Shown in pieces: positions 41,887 to 51,084 of a DNA stretch of 64,000 nt. Position 1 is the stretch's first letter, and every line of letters starts with the position of its first letter. The position numbers and the translations under genes are program-made. Source of the DNA: Methylorubrum thiocyanatum (GTDB taxonomy: Bacteria; Pseudomonadota; Alphaproteobacteria; Rhizobiales; Beijerinckiaceae); NCBI GenBank assembly GCA_014138645.1, contig JACJIB010000007.1, positions 62,001 through 126,000 of the forward strand, written 5' to 3'. Below the pieces are notes generated by a model. The model worked only from the letters and a program-made list of their open reading frames with translations. It made no database searches and was not told the DNA's origin.

Positions 41887-42482
41887 ACGACGACGCCCGC
41901 CACCGTGAAAAGATGGCCAAGCGCAAGGCGGTACAGGACGCCGAGGTCGCGTCCAAAAACATCGAGAAGGGCCTGCTCGTCGTCCATACCGGCCCCGGCA
42001 AGGGCAAGACGACCGCCGCGCTCGGCCTCGTGCTGCGCATGCTCGGGCGCGGACACCGGGTCGGCGTGGTGCAGTTCATCAAGGGCGCCTGGGACACCGG
42101 CGAAGCCCGCGCGCTGAAGACCTTCGGCGACCGGATCGCGTGGCATGCGCTCGGCGAGGGCTTCACCTGGGAGACCCAGGACAAGGCCCGCGACATCGCC
42201 GCCTGCCGCAACGCCTGGGAGACCGCCCGCGCGCTGATGGCGGACGAGAGCATCCGCCTGCTCGTCCTCGACGAACTGAACATCGCGCTGCGCTACGACT
42301 ACCTCGACCTCGACGCGGTCGTTGCCGAATTGCAGGCGCGCCGGCCCGACCTCCACGTCGTGGTGACCGGCCGCAACGCCAAGCCGGCGCTCATCGAGGC
42401 CGCCGACCTCGTCACCGAGATGGGCAGCGTGAAGCACCATTTTTCGGCGGGGGTGAAGGCGCAGGAGGGGATCGAGTTCTGA
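41883..42482 (+). CDS. cobO: Cob(I)yrinic acid a,c-diamide adenosyltransferase CobO
   Basis: The 199-residue ATP:corrinoid adenosyltransferase starts at ATG 41883 and overlaps the cobU stop (ATGA). Motifs are VHTGPGKGKTTAALGL (P-loop), VGVVQFIKGAW, LLVLDELNIALRYDYLD and the C-terminal GVKAQEGIEF. It adds the upper adenosyl ligand after cobalt insertion. Confidence 0.96.
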   Translation: MNDDARHREKMAKRKAVQDAEVASKNIEKGLLVVHTGPGKGKTTAALGLVLRMLGRGHRVGVVQFIKGAWDTGEARALKTFGDRIAWHALGEGFTWETQDKARDIAACRNAWETARALMADESIRLLVLDELNIALRYDYLDLDAVVAELQARRPDLHVVVTGRNAKPALIEAADLVTEMGSVKHHFSAGVKAQEGIEF

Positions 42483-42675
42483 GGGTGCGCGTGGCCTTGT
42501 CCGGAGATCGAACTCAGTCAGATCGACGTTGAAGGGCTGCCAAGGGTGGGGAGCGGCTGTCGGCAGGTTCCACCAACGACTCGTTGCAGTGGCATGCACC
42601 GCCCGTTGCATCTTGTAACGGAGGGCCATCGGCCCTATCATAAAGCCTTACCCGCCGGCAGCGTGCTGTCGGCTC

Positions 42676-42715
42676 GAAAGCCGCCGAGAGGAAACTCAAG
42701 GCGGCTTTCGCTTTT
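42676..42715 (+). terminator. Intrinsic terminator 18 bases before the NYN gene
   Basis: GAAAGCCGCC (42676-42685) and GGCGGCTTTC (42700-42709) form a perfect 10-base stem with a 14-base loop, followed by a T-run. It could end cobU-cobO read-through, end a small RNA, or act as an attenuator for the NYN gene that starts at 42733. A second hairpin (AGGGCC/GGCCCT, 42622-42636) lies upstream. Confidence 0.7.
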
Positions 42716-42732
42716 TCAGATATACGGTTTTG

Positions 42733-43398
42733 ATGCGAACGATTGTCTACATCGATGGCTTCAACCTGTATTTCCGGATGCTGCAAAAGCGTCCTGATCT
42801 GAAATGGGTCAATCCCAAGCTTCTGTCTGAACAGGCTCTTCGCCCCGAAAATCAGGTCATTCAGGTTCGTTATTATACAGCCCGTGTCTCCGCGCGGGTC
42901 GATCCGACCGCGCCGAGCCGACAGCAGGTGTATTTCAACGCTTTGGACACGGTGCCGGAGGTGCTGATCCACCAGGGCACATTCCTGGCCACCAAGAAAT
43001 TCGCGGGTCTGGTGCATCCCCCGCAATTCCGGCCGCAACTGGCGGCCCAGCTGCCGCAACCGTGGCCGGCCGTGGTGAAGGTCCATAAGACCGAGGAGAA
43101 AGGCAGCGACGTCAACCTCGCGAGCCATCTGCTGCTCGACGCTTTCCGGGACAATTTCGACGTCGCCGCGGTACTGTCGGCGGACAGCGACCTGATCGAG
43201 CCGATCCGCATCGCCACACAGGAGTTGGGCAAGGTGGTGGGGCTATTGTCGCCCGTAGCGGTTCCCAATCCTGACCTTGCGGCAGCGTCGAGCTTCGTGC
43301 GCCGTCTGAGCATCGGGCATCTGACGGCCGCGCAATTCCCAAACCCTCTGACGCTCGCTGACGGGACGCAGATCCACAAACCGGCGAACTGGGTCTGA
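42733..43398 (+). CDS. NYN-domain protein (PIN-like predicted RNase)
   Basis: The 221-residue product opens with TIVYIDGFNLYFRML (Asp and Asn of the NYN active site). TEEKGSDVNLASHLLLDAF and VLSADSDLIEPIRIA follow, giving the acidic metal-binding set of LabA-like NYN domains. Such proteins are predicted RNases often carried on accessory DNA. There is no evident ribosome binding site before ATG 42733, and a terminator hairpin sits just upstream, so expression may be attenuated. Confidence 0.88.
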   Translation: MRTIVYIDGFNLYFRMLQKRPDLKWVNPKLLSEQALRPENQVIQVRYYTARVSARVDPTAPSRQQVYFNALDTVPEVLIHQGTFLATKKFAGLVHPPQFRPQLAAQLPQPWPAVVKVHKTEEKGSDVNLASHLLLDAFRDNFDVAAVLSADSDLIEPIRIATQELGKVVGLLSPVAVPNPDLAAASSFVRRLSIGHLTAAQFPNPLTLADGTQIHKPANWV

Positions 43399-43554
43399 TC
43401 CTCGTCCCAGGACTCAAACGGTCTGCAACGGGTCGAAAACGGCTCCCTTGTATGGTCAGGCTGATTGGGTGCGGACTCGAGGAATCCACCCTGGCCGAGC
43501 CCGACCGCTTCAAGCGGGACACGGCCCGAGCCGCGCCCCACCACAGCCAAAGAA

Positions 43555-44103
43555 TCAGTACTCGATGATGTCTTCGAGCGCGTAGTGCTTCACCGTCTTG
43601 CGGTTGGCGATCAGCTCGTCGATCGTCGGCTCGCCCTTCATGGCGCGGGCGATGGCGAGCTTCGTCGCCTCGTAGTTGGTGCGGTAGAGATCCTTGCGGT
43701 CGAGGTTCTCGTCCTTGCCGCAGCGCTCATCGAGCCAGATCGTGATGATCATGCACAGCTCGTCGAGGCCGTCCTTCGGCAGGATGCCCTCGATCACGCA
43801 ATCGACGATGGCGTCGCCGGTGGCCGCCTGGACCACGCCGCCGAGAAGCTCGGCGTATTCGGCGGTGTGGATCGTGACCTTGGTGGTCATGATCGTGGAG
43901 GGGCGCACGAGCTGGTTGAGGTCGCGCACCACGAACATGCGGGTGTGGCCCTGAACCTGCCCGAGCATGCCGGCGAAGGCGTGGCCCACGGGGCCGCGGG
44001 TGGAGCCGATCAGCACCTCCGGCATCGCGTCGGTGAACTGTCCTTCGGCGGCGAGCACGGTCGCCTCGCCGGTGCGGAACCAGATCTCGGACATGTCGGT
44101 CAT
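43555..44103 (-). CDS. fae2: Formaldehyde-activating enzyme homologue (Fae2 type)
   Basis: The 182-residue protein shares the Fae fold pattern: LIGSTRGPVGHAFAGML, TIMTTKVTIHTAEYAELLGG, DAIVDCVIEGILP and NYEATKLAIARAMKGEPTIDEL. Fae joins formaldehyde to tetrahydromethanopterin in methylotrophs. Fae2 homologues in Methylobacterium/Methylorubrum are diverged and not proven to have the same activity. ATG 44094 is an alternative start. It stands alone here, not in a methylotrophy operon. Confidence 0.88.
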   Translation of the reverse strand: MTDMSEIWFRTGEATVLAAEGQFTDAMPEVLIGSTRGPVGHAFAGMLGQVQGHTRMFVVRDLNQLVRPSTIMTTKVTIHTAEYAELLGGVVQAATGDAIVDCVIEGILPKDGLDELCMIITIWLDERCGKDENLDRKDLYRTNYEATKLAIARAMKGEPTIDELIANRKTVKHYALEDIIEY

Positions 44104-44287
44104 CCCTTGCGTGTCGTGTGACGTCGCGCCCGGCGGGCGGTCGGCGCGCAGACATCATCCCCGGCCGCGCGCGTCAATCACCTTCGCCGGACGCGTAGTG
44201 CGGGCCACGCCCCTGGTCGGCGGCGGAAAAACCCTCCATCTCAATCGCCGACCCCACTTGCCAACACGGACCGGAAGGATCGATGCG

Positions 44288-44545
44288 ATGAGCGAGCCCG
44301 GCGAGGGGAGTCAAACGGGCGTTCAAACGGGCGTTGGAACCGGCGGCGAGCGGGGCTGGAGCCTGTCCGCCCGGGCCGAGGGCGAGGGCGTGCGCCTAGA
44401 ACTGGGCCTGCCCGATCTCGGCGGACGCCCCGTCACCGCGATCCTCAGCCTCGACCGGACGGAGGCGCGGGCCTTCGCCCGGGCGCTGCTCGCCGCAGCG
44501 GGCGATGCGACCGAGCGGACCTTCGTCGGACCTCACGAGACCTGA
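44288..44545 (+). CDS. Small hypothetical protein
   Basis: An 85-residue frame starts at ATG 44288. The N-terminus has a short duplicated motif (QTGVQTGVGTG). The rest, LSARAEGEGVRLELGLPDLGGRPVTAILSLDRTEARAFARALLAAA, is a plausible beta-alpha domain with codon use like its neighbours. No family is recognised. It converges with the lipoprotein gene that ends 13 bases away. Confidence 0.55.
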   Translation: MSEPGEGSQTGVQTGVGTGGERGWSLSARAEGEGVRLELGLPDLGGRPVTAILSLDRTEARAFARALLAAAGDATERTFVGPHET

Positions 44546-44557
44546 CGGCGCAGCCGG

Positions 44558-45004
44558 TCAGCGCTGGATGCGCCGTCCCGGCAGGCGGGGCACCACCGTG
44601 CCGCGCTTCTCCACCGGCGCGTCGCAGGCATAGGCGAACTCGGTCTGGAGGTCGCTGAACACGGTCTCGCCGGTGATCTTGCAATCCTCACGCACGGTCT
44701 CATCGAGATAGGTGCGCGCCGCGGTGCGGAAGCGCGCGGCCCGGGTCTCGGCCGGCGGACGGCCGGCGCCGAGCTGGCCGACATCGCAGCCCGTCACCTC
44801 GCGCAGGGCGTTCGAGACCACCAGCACCCGGCGGCGCTGGCGGTTGTCGTAGATCTCGTAGGGCTCGTTGCAGCCGATCGTCACGACCTGCGGCACTTGG
44901 CTGACATAGGTCTGCGAGATGTAGCCGAAGCCGGTACAGCCCGAGAGGGCGAGGCTGCCGCCCAATACGAGCGGGAGCGCGAACCGCCGAACCGTCGTCG
45001 CCAT
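44558..45004 (-). CDS. Small lipoprotein of unknown function
   Basis: Starting at ATG 45004 gives 148 residues with a lipoprotein signal (LPLVLGGSLALSGC, lipid Cys at about residue 23). The mature part has several cysteines (IGCNEPYEIY, VTGCDVGQLG, REDCKITG, AYACDAP) that could form disulphides. It contains YEIYDNRQRRRVLVVSNALREVTGC, a conserved-looking core, but I cannot name the family. Confidence 0.7.
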   Translation of the reverse strand: MATTVRRFALPLVLGGSLALSGCTGFGYISQTYVSQVPQVVTIGCNEPYEIYDNRQRRRVLVVSNALREVTGCDVGQLGAGRPPAETRAARFRTAARTYLDETVREDCKITGETVFSDLQTEFAYACDAPVEKRGTVVPRLPGRRIQR

Positions 45005-45188
45005 CGGGCGCCTCATCCGCGTGCCATCTCCCGCGCCATCCTCCGCGAACGGCAGGAACGGGCGCATTGAAACAGTCCAGCTTGCCCGGTCAAGCCGGCG
45101 CGTCCGAACTTGTCGCCGCCGGCCCCGCGCGCAGGGCTGCGGCGGCGGCCGGAACGGAGCCTGGGGGCTGCCGCGTTGCCCCGGCGGC

Positions 45189-45215
45189 ACACAGTACGGC
45201 ACAGTACGGCACAGT
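45189..45215 (+). repeat. Direct tandem repeat before the alpha/beta hydrolase
   Basis: The 10-base unit ACAGTACGGC occurs twice in a row (45191-45210), followed by ACAGT, about 25-50 bases before the hydrolase start. It may be a regulator-binding site or slippage-prone sequence. Confidence 0.6.
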
Positions 45216-45239
45216 GCATCACGGGGAGCGCGGGCGGGC

Positions 45240-46112
45240 ATGGTGGAGATCCGGCACGAGACGGTGACGGCGAACGGCGTGCAGCTGCACGTCGCCCGGG
45301 CGGGCGCCGGCCGTCCCCTGGTCCTGCTGCACGGCTGGCCGGAATTCTGGCTGACCTGGGAGCCGGTGATGGCGCGGCTTGCCGACCGTTTCAGCCTGAT
45401 CGCGCCGGATCTGCGCGGCTTCGGCGCCAGCGAGAAGCCCGATCCCGGCCCCTCGGACAGGGCCGGCCCGGAGGTCCACGCCGCCGATCTGGTCGGCCTG
45501 CTCGATGCCCTGGGCCTGGAGCGCGTCGGCGTCGTCGCGCACGATGTCGGCGCCTCCGTCGGGCAGGCCCTCGGCCGAGCGAACCCGGACCGGCTCACCG
45601 GCCTGTTCTTCTTCGACTGCCCCTATCCCGGCATCGGCCCGCGGCTGGCCCGACCGGAGATGCTGGCCGAGATCTGGTACCAATCCTTCCACCTCAAGCC
45701 GTTCGCGGCCGGGGTGGTCGGCGCCAGCCGCGAGAGCTGCCGCGCCTATATCGGCCATTTCCTGAGCCACTGGGCCGGCGGGAATCCCTCCGCCTTCGAC
45801 GACGTGCTCGACGCCTTCACCGACAACTTCCTCGTGCCCGGCAACCTGCAAGGCGGCTTCAACTGGTATCTGAGCCAGCAGGCGGAACGGCTCGCGATGG
45901 TGCGGGGCGAGGCGCCCGCGCTGCCGCCGATCCGCGTGCCGACCTGCATCCGCTGGGGCACGCGGGACCCGCTCTTCCCCTACGAATGGACCGACCGCCT
46001 CGGCGAGACCTTCTCGGATCTCGACCTCGCCCCGTTCGAGGAGACCGGGCACTTTCCGCACCGGGAGCGGCCGGATCAGGCGGCTCGACATATTACGAGG
46101 TTTTTCACATAG
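45240..46112 (+). CDS. Alpha/beta hydrolase, haloacetate dehalogenase or epoxide hydrolase type
   Basis: The 290-residue product has the HGWPEFWLTW oxyanion motif, the nucleophile elbow VVAHDVGAS (Asp nucleophile, not Ser), and a late GTRDPLFPYEW acid region with a His in ETGHFPHRE. An Asp nucleophile points to dehalogenation or epoxide hydrolysis; the substrate cannot be chosen from sequence. The last dozen codons are abruptly AT-rich, where an AT-rich island begins, so the native C-terminus may have been replaced. Confidence 0.88.
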   Translation: MVEIRHETVTANGVQLHVARAGAGRPLVLLHGWPEFWLTWEPVMARLADRFSLIAPDLRGFGASEKPDPGPSDRAGPEVHAADLVGLLDALGLERVGVVAHDVGASVGQALGRANPDRLTGLFFFDCPYPGIGPRLARPEMLAEIWYQSFHLKPFAAGVVGASRESCRAYIGHFLSHWAGGNPSAFDDVLDAFTDNFLVPGNLQGGFNWYLSQQAERLAMVRGEAPALPPIRVPTCIRWGTRDPLFPYEWTDRLGETFSDLDLAPFEETGHFPHRERPDQAARHITRFFT

Positions 46113-47160
46113 CGTCAAAAATGGTAAACAAATCTAAGGCCTTACCTCTTGCGCATCAAAAACAATATATCTTTTTACAACCCCGTCCTGGTCAGCTTCT
46201 ATTGTATAACTTATCGAAACCTCACTACCGGATATGCCGAATTTTTTTGAACTGTATCTTTGCAAACTTCCCGCAAGAGCAGACAAAGTGTTGGGAGATG
46301 CTTCGCGCGGAACACGTATTGGAACAGTCCGCTCAAGTTCAATATCAAATATGCGCCCATTTCTAGTATTAACATTCAGCATGCCACAGCTCACAATTTT
46401 CTGCCTAAGAGTAGGATCCTCTACTTTGGTTGTTAAATACCTCTTAGACCTGTCGTTAAATGTTATGATGTTGTTACTGCCACTAATAATATTGATACTG
46501 CCGGCGCCGTGATTTATAACAGAATGCGCCCGAATAAGAGAGGGCTGCACGGCCTCACCGAGCGCTTCCAGCTCACCTGCCCTGTTTGCCAGAAGATTTT
46601 TAAGTTGATCAGTCTTTGGCTTGTGATCGCTCCCAATGATTCTCTTGAATATCAATTCGATAGCATCTTTTAGAAACGCACCGAACACACCGACAGCAAC
46701 AGTACCATAAAGAGTTGTCGTTGCGACAGTGTCTTTATCAGTAAATAAAGAATAAATTGCTTCAAAGCTACCCTCCCGAGGGGGATGGATATATATTCTT
46801 GCCATATTATTGAACGGATACTTTTTTCTCACCGTTCCCGTAACGAGGTAATGACTTGTCAAAGTCAATGCGCGAGATAATCCATCAATAGATTGAGATC
46901 CCTCAAAAGCAGGAAGTATGTGGCGTTCAGCTACACCGCCTTCAAATTTCGCTATGATTTTCACGTTTTGGCTCTAACCCCAGAGACCAATCTATTTACA
47001 GTAGCAAATATCGATTCTGCGAGCCTCGAAGAACGAGAAAGTTGATTTTCGTGTGGAAACCGAGGCGCAAGCTTCACAGGATCGAAAACATAGCCAAATG
47101 TTAATTTTGCGATGGAATGACAGAAGCCGTGGCCATGCTTAATTATAAAATATGTTATGA
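46085..47160. other. AT-rich island (likely horizontally acquired)
   Basis: Composition shifts sharply from very GC-rich to AT-rich at the 3' end of the hydrolase gene, and back exactly at the stop codon of the hybrid kinase gene (47161). It contains one long minus-strand gene and about 195 bases of AT-rich upstream sequence. No integrase, IS end or direct repeat is visible at the borders. Confidence 0.8.
46134..46964 (-). CDS. Unknown protein of the AT-rich island
   Basis: This 276-residue product begins KIIAKFEGGVAERHILPAF. A hydrophobic stretch at about residues 84-100 (TLYGTVAVGVFGAFLKDAI) may be a membrane or buried helix. The second half is beta-rich: INIISGSNNIITFNDRS, then a domain from about residue 185 to 276 ending FDAQEVRP. 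Codon use is wholly unlike its neighbours. It resembles uncharacterised orphan proteins from accessory islands; I cannot assign a family with confidence. Confidence 0.75.
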   Translation of the reverse strand: MKIIAKFEGGVAERHILPAFEGSQSIDGLSRALTLTSHYLVTGTVRKKYPFNNMARIYIHPPREGSFEAIYSLFTDKDTVATTTLYGTVAVGVFGAFLKDAIELIFKRIIGSDHKPKTDQLKNLLANRAGELEALGEAVQPSLIRAHSVINHGAGSINIISGSNNIITFNDRSKRYLTTKVEDPTLRQKIVSCGMLNVNTRNGRIFDIELERTVPIRVPREASPNTLSALAGSLQRYSSKKFGISGSEVSISYTIEADQDGVVKRYIVFDAQEVRP

Positions 47161-50073
47161 TTATCCCCGCGAAATGATCTCCCGGATGCGCAGGCCCAGA
47201 GTCTCGACCACGAAGGGCTTGGTCAGCACCGCCATGCCGGGCTCCAGATGGCCGTTGCCCACCGCCGCGTTCTCGGCGTAGCCGGTGATGAACAGCACCT
47301 TGAGGTCGGGCCGCGACACCCGGGCCGCATCGGCCATCTGGCGGCCGTTCATGCCGCCGGGGAGCCCGACATCGGAAATCAGCAGGTCGATGCGCACATC
47401 CGATTGCAGCACCTTCAGGCCCGACGCGCTGTCGGCGGCCTCGATCGCGGTGTAGCCGAGGTCTTCCAGCACCTCGGTCACCAGCATCCGCACGGTCGGC
47501 TCGTCATCGACCACGAGCACCGTCTCGCCCCGTTCGGCGCGGGGCGCGTCCACCAGCGTCCCGAGCGAATCGGGCTCATGCGCCTCGCCGTGATAGCGGG
47601 GCAGGTAGATGCAGACCGTCGTGCCCTGACCGAGTTCGGAATAGATCCGCACCTGCCCGCCCGTCTGCTTGGCAAAGCCGTAGATCATCGACAGGCCGAG
47701 CCCCGTCCCCTGGCCGGTGGGCTTCGTGGTGAAGAACGGGTCGAACGCCTTGGCCCGCACGTCCGGGCTCATGCCGGTGCCGGTGTCGGTCACGCATAGA
47801 GACAGGTACTGGCCGGGCGGAACCTCGTGCTGGCGCGCGGCGTGCGCGTCGAGCCACGTGTTGGCGGTCTCGATGGTGATGCGCCCGCCCTCTGGCATCG
47901 CATCGCGGGCGTTGATGCAGAGGTTCAGCAGCGCGTTCTCGAGCTGGGGCGGATCGACCAGGGAGGGCCAGAGACCGGCCGCGCCCACCACCTCGATGGT
48001 GACCGTGGGGCCGACCGTGCGCCGGATCAGATCCTCCATCCCCATCACCAGCCGGTTCACGTCGGTGGGTCGCGGGTCGAGGGTCTGGCGTCGTGAGAAG
48101 GCGAGCAGGCGGTGGGTCAGCGACGCGGCGCGCTTGGCCGCCCCTTGCGCGGCGCCCATGTAGCGGTCGACGTCCTTGAGCCGGCCTTGGGCAATCCGGG
48201 TCTGCATCAGCTCCAGGCTGCCCGAGATGCCGGCGAGCAGGTTGTTGAAGTCGTGGGCGAGCCCGCCGGTGAGCTGGCCCACCGCCTCCATCTTCTGGCT
48301 CTGACGCAGGGCCTCCTCGGCCTCGGCCAGCGCCCGCGCCTGCTCCCGGATCGCGGTGACGTCGCGCACCGAGGCGTAGATGAGGCCGTCGCGCGGCACG
48401 GTGTTCCACGAGAACCAGCGGTAGCCGCCGTCGCGGGTGCGGTAGCGGTTCTCGAAGCCGAGCCGCATCTCGCCGCGGGCGAGGTCGGCGGCGGCGGCGA
48501 GCGTCCGCTCCCGATCCTCGGGATGGACGAAATCGAGGAAGGGGGCGGCCTTCAGCTCGGCCTCGCTCCAGCCCAGCGTGGCGCTCCAGGCCGGGTTGAG
48601 GCTGACGAAGCGGCCATCGAGATCGGCCACGGCCAGGAGGTCGCTGGAGGCCTGCCAGATCTGGTCGCGCTCGGCGGTGCGCGCGGCGACCTGCTCCTCC
48701 AGGGTCTCGTTGAGCCGGCGCAGGAGCACGATGGCCCGGTCGCGCTCTTCCGCGACGGCGCGGCGCTCCTCCACGTCGATCAGGACGCCGGGGAAGCTCA
48801 GCGGCGTGCCGTCGGGCGCGTGATCGACCCGGCCGTTGGCCTCGATCCAGTAATAGCGCCCGTCCGCCTGCCGCACCCGGTACTGGTGGGCGTAGGCGCC
48901 GCCGCGGGCGATGGCGGCGTTGATCGCCTGCGCCAGCCCGGCCTTGTCGTCGGGATGGACCGTCTCGACCACCTGAGCGAGGCTCAGGCCCTCGCGGCCG
49001 AGCGCCGGATCGAGGCCGAAGGTGCGGGCAAAGGCCTCGTCCACGGTGAAGCGGTCGGTGGGCAGGTCCCAGAACCACGTGCCGACGATCGCGCCCGCCG
49101 AGAGCGCGAGCTGGACCCGCTCGGCATTGACCCGGGCCAGCGCCTCGCTCTCCCGCAGCCGCCGCTCGACCTCGATCCGCTCGGTCACATCGAGTTCGGC
49201 CACGACGCCGCCGACGATGGTGCCCGCGCGGTCGCGGATCGGCGCGGCGTTGTTGAGGAACAGCCGCCGCCCGCCGCCGTCGAAGCGCTCGATCTCCACG
49301 AGTTCGCCGCGCACGGTCTCGCCGTGCAGCAGGGCGCGGGCCATGCCCCATTCCTCGGCGCGCAGGCGCTCGCCGGTTTCCGGCCAGTAGCCGACCCAGT
49401 CGCCGTAACCCTCCCAGCTCGCGGTTTCCGGCGGGATGCCCCAGATCTCGCGGTTGGCGGCGTTGTCGCGCACGATCCGCCCGTCCGCGTCGGCGATGAT
49501 CACGCCGACCGGAAGCCGCTCCAGCGTCGCCGAGAGCAGGGATTCGCTGCGGCGCAGGGCCGCCTCGCTCTCCCGCTGCAGGGTCTCGGTGCGGACGCGC
49601 TTGGTCGTCTCGTTGGTGAAGATGAACAGGCCGGCGATGCGGCCCTCGCCGTCGAGCACCCGCGAGTAGGAGAAGCTCCACCAGGTCTCGGCCTCGCCCC
49701 GGTCGGTGGCGAGCTTCCACGGCAGATCCTCGAAGCGGCGGCTCTTCCCGGCGAAGGCGTCGTCGATGATCGGCTTGGCCTGGTCCCAGCCGTCGGCCCA
49801 GACCCGGTCGAAGCGCTCGCCCATGGCCCAGGACAGGCGCGGCCCGAGCAGCGGGAAGTAGGTGTCGTTGAAGAAGAAGTGCAGGTCCGGTCCCCAGGCC
49901 AGGATCATGCTCTCGGGCGAGTTCAGGATGAGGCTCAGCGCCGTGCGCAGCGACTCGGGCCAGGTCTGCGGGAGCCCGAGCGGGTGATCCGACCAATCGC
50001 GCTCGGCGATCATGCGGGCGGCCTCGCCGCCGCCGGCCAGAAACGGGAGGGATTCGGTCATCGCGCCGGGCAT
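47161..50073 (-). CDS. PAS-rich hybrid sensor histidine kinase
   Basis: This 970-residue soluble protein has no membrane helix. It begins with a GAF/PAS-like region (DHPLGLPQTWPESLRTAL is typical of this kinase group), then three PAS domains (about residues 185-300, 310-430, 460-570). A coiled coil leads to the His box GGLAHDFNNLLAGISG, followed by an ATP-binding domain (NLCINARDAMP, GTGLGLSMIYGF) and a C-terminal receiver domain (VLVVDDEP, phospho-Asp in LISDVGLPGG). ATG 50061 is an alternative start. No dedicated output gene is adjacent. Confidence 0.93.
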   Translation of the reverse strand: MPGAMTESLPFLAGGGEAARMIAERDWSDHPLGLPQTWPESLRTALSLILNSPESMILAWGPDLHFFFNDTYFPLLGPRLSWAMGERFDRVWADGWDQAKPIIDDAFAGKSRRFEDLPWKLATDRGEAETWWSFSYSRVLDGEGRIAGLFIFTNETTKRVRTETLQRESEAALRRSESLLSATLERLPVGVIIADADGRIVRDNAANREIWGIPPETASWEGYGDWVGYWPETGERLRAEEWGMARALLHGETVRGELVEIERFDGGGRRLFLNNAAPIRDRAGTIVGGVVAELDVTERIEVERRLRESEALARVNAERVQLALSAGAIVGTWFWDLPTDRFTVDEAFARTFGLDPALGREGLSLAQVVETVHPDDKAGLAQAINAAIARGGAYAHQYRVRQADGRYYWIEANGRVDHAPDGTPLSFPGVLIDVEERRAVAEERDRAIVLLRRLNETLEEQVAARTAERDQIWQASSDLLAVADLDGRFVSLNPAWSATLGWSEAELKAAPFLDFVHPEDRERTLAAAADLARGEMRLGFENRYRTRDGGYRWFSWNTVPRDGLIYASVRDVTAIREQARALAEAEEALRQSQKMEAVGQLTGGLAHDFNNLLAGISGSLELMQTRIAQGRLKDVDRYMGAAQGAAKRAASLTHRLLAFSRRQTLDPRPTDVNRLVMGMEDLIRRTVGPTVTIEVVGAAGLWPSLVDPPQLENALLNLCINARDAMPEGGRITIETANTWLDAHAARQHEVPPGQYLSLCVTDTGTGMSPDVRAKAFDPFFTTKPTGQGTGLGLSMIYGFAKQTGGQVRIYSELGQGTTVCIYLPRYHGEAHEPDSLGTLVDAPRAERGETVLVVDDEPTVRMLVTEVLEDLGYTAIEAADSASGLKVLQSDVRIDLLISDVGLPGGMNGRQMADAARVSRPDLKVLFITGYAENAAVGNGHLEPGMAVLTKPFVVETLGLRIREIISRG

Positions 50074-50178
50074 CGCACAGGTCGTGCCCGGCCACCAGAG
50101 CTTAGGGGTGTTCCGGTTCGGATGCGCGCCGATCCGGCCGGGCGAGGCCGACCCGATGCCGTTCGGCCGGTCGTGATT

Positions 50179-51084
50179 CTAGGCGTGAGGCCGCTCCTCG
50201 CCCGGCGCGGGCGTTTCGTTCCGCGGTGGGTAGCCGAACAGGGCCTTGTAGGCACGGCTGAAGGCGGATTCGGACTCGTAGCCGACCCGCAACGCGATCT
50301 CGCCGACCCGCGCCTCGCCCGTGGCGAGCATGGCCCGCGCGAGGTTGAGCCGCCACTCGTTCTGGTAGCGCAGGGGCGAGCGGCCGACGAGCGCGGCGAA
50401 GCGTTCACAGAAGCTCGACCGCGACATGCCGGCCGCGTCGGACAGGGCGTCGAGGCTCCATCGCTGCAGCGGCCGCTCGTGCACGACCTTCAGCGCCCTG
50501 GCGATGCGGGCGTCGGACAGCCCTCCCAGCCATCCGGTGGTGTGCCCGCGTTGCACCCATGTCCGGAGGGTGCGGATGACGATCACGTCGATGATCCGCG
50601 AGATCATCAGGGCCGCGCCGGGCTCGTCGTCGGTCACCTCGACCATGAGGAAGGGCACGATGCCGTCGAGCCAGCCCGCCCCCTCCGCGTGCCGGATATG
50701 GATGCGCTCGGGCAGGGCCGCGACCATGCCGCGCAGGCTGTGCGGATCGAACCAGAACCGGCACACGATCACCGACGCCTGCGCCCGGGGCGCGACCAGC
50801 CGCGCCCCGCCGAGCCCATGGGGAAGCAGCAGGAGATCGCCCCTCTCGATCACGACCGGCGGCTCGCCCGCGTCCTCGATGTGAAGCGCGCCTTCGGCGA
50901 GCACCAGGACATGCGCCGCCCCGGCCTCCAGATCCAAGCTTTCCGACGCCGCGATGTCGTGCGGGCGAACGTGGTCCCCGGTCAGCCGGATCTGCGCCAG
51001 CACATGCGAGAGGAGATCGCCGGAGACGCCGCTGCGCGGTCCGACATCCGGAAGATCGGTCAAGTTTTCCAGAGATCCGGTCAT
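50179..51084 (-). CDS. AraC-family transcription regulator with cupin sensor domain
   Basis: The 301-residue product starts at ATG 51084. An N-terminal AraC_binding_6-like cupin region (about 25-170, VVIERGDLLLLPHG) precedes two helix-turn-helix units (WSLDALSDAAGMSRSSFCERFAAL and VGEIALRVGYESESAFSRAYKALFGYPP). It diverges from the membrane protein at 51246, and the 161-base gap between them probably carries shared operators. Confidence 0.93.
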   Translation of the reverse strand: MTGSLENLTDLPDVGPRSGVSGDLLSHVLAQIRLTGDHVRPHDIAASESLDLEAGAAHVLVLAEGALHIEDAGEPPVVIERGDLLLLPHGLGGARLVAPRAQASVIVCRFWFDPHSLRGMVAALPERIHIRHAEGAGWLDGIVPFLMVEVTDDEPGAALMISRIIDVIVIRTLRTWVQRGHTTGWLGGLSDARIARALKVVHERPLQRWSLDALSDAAGMSRSSFCERFAALVGRSPLRYQNEWRLNLARAMLATGEARVGEIALRVGYESESAFSRAYKALFGYPPRNETPAPGEERPHA

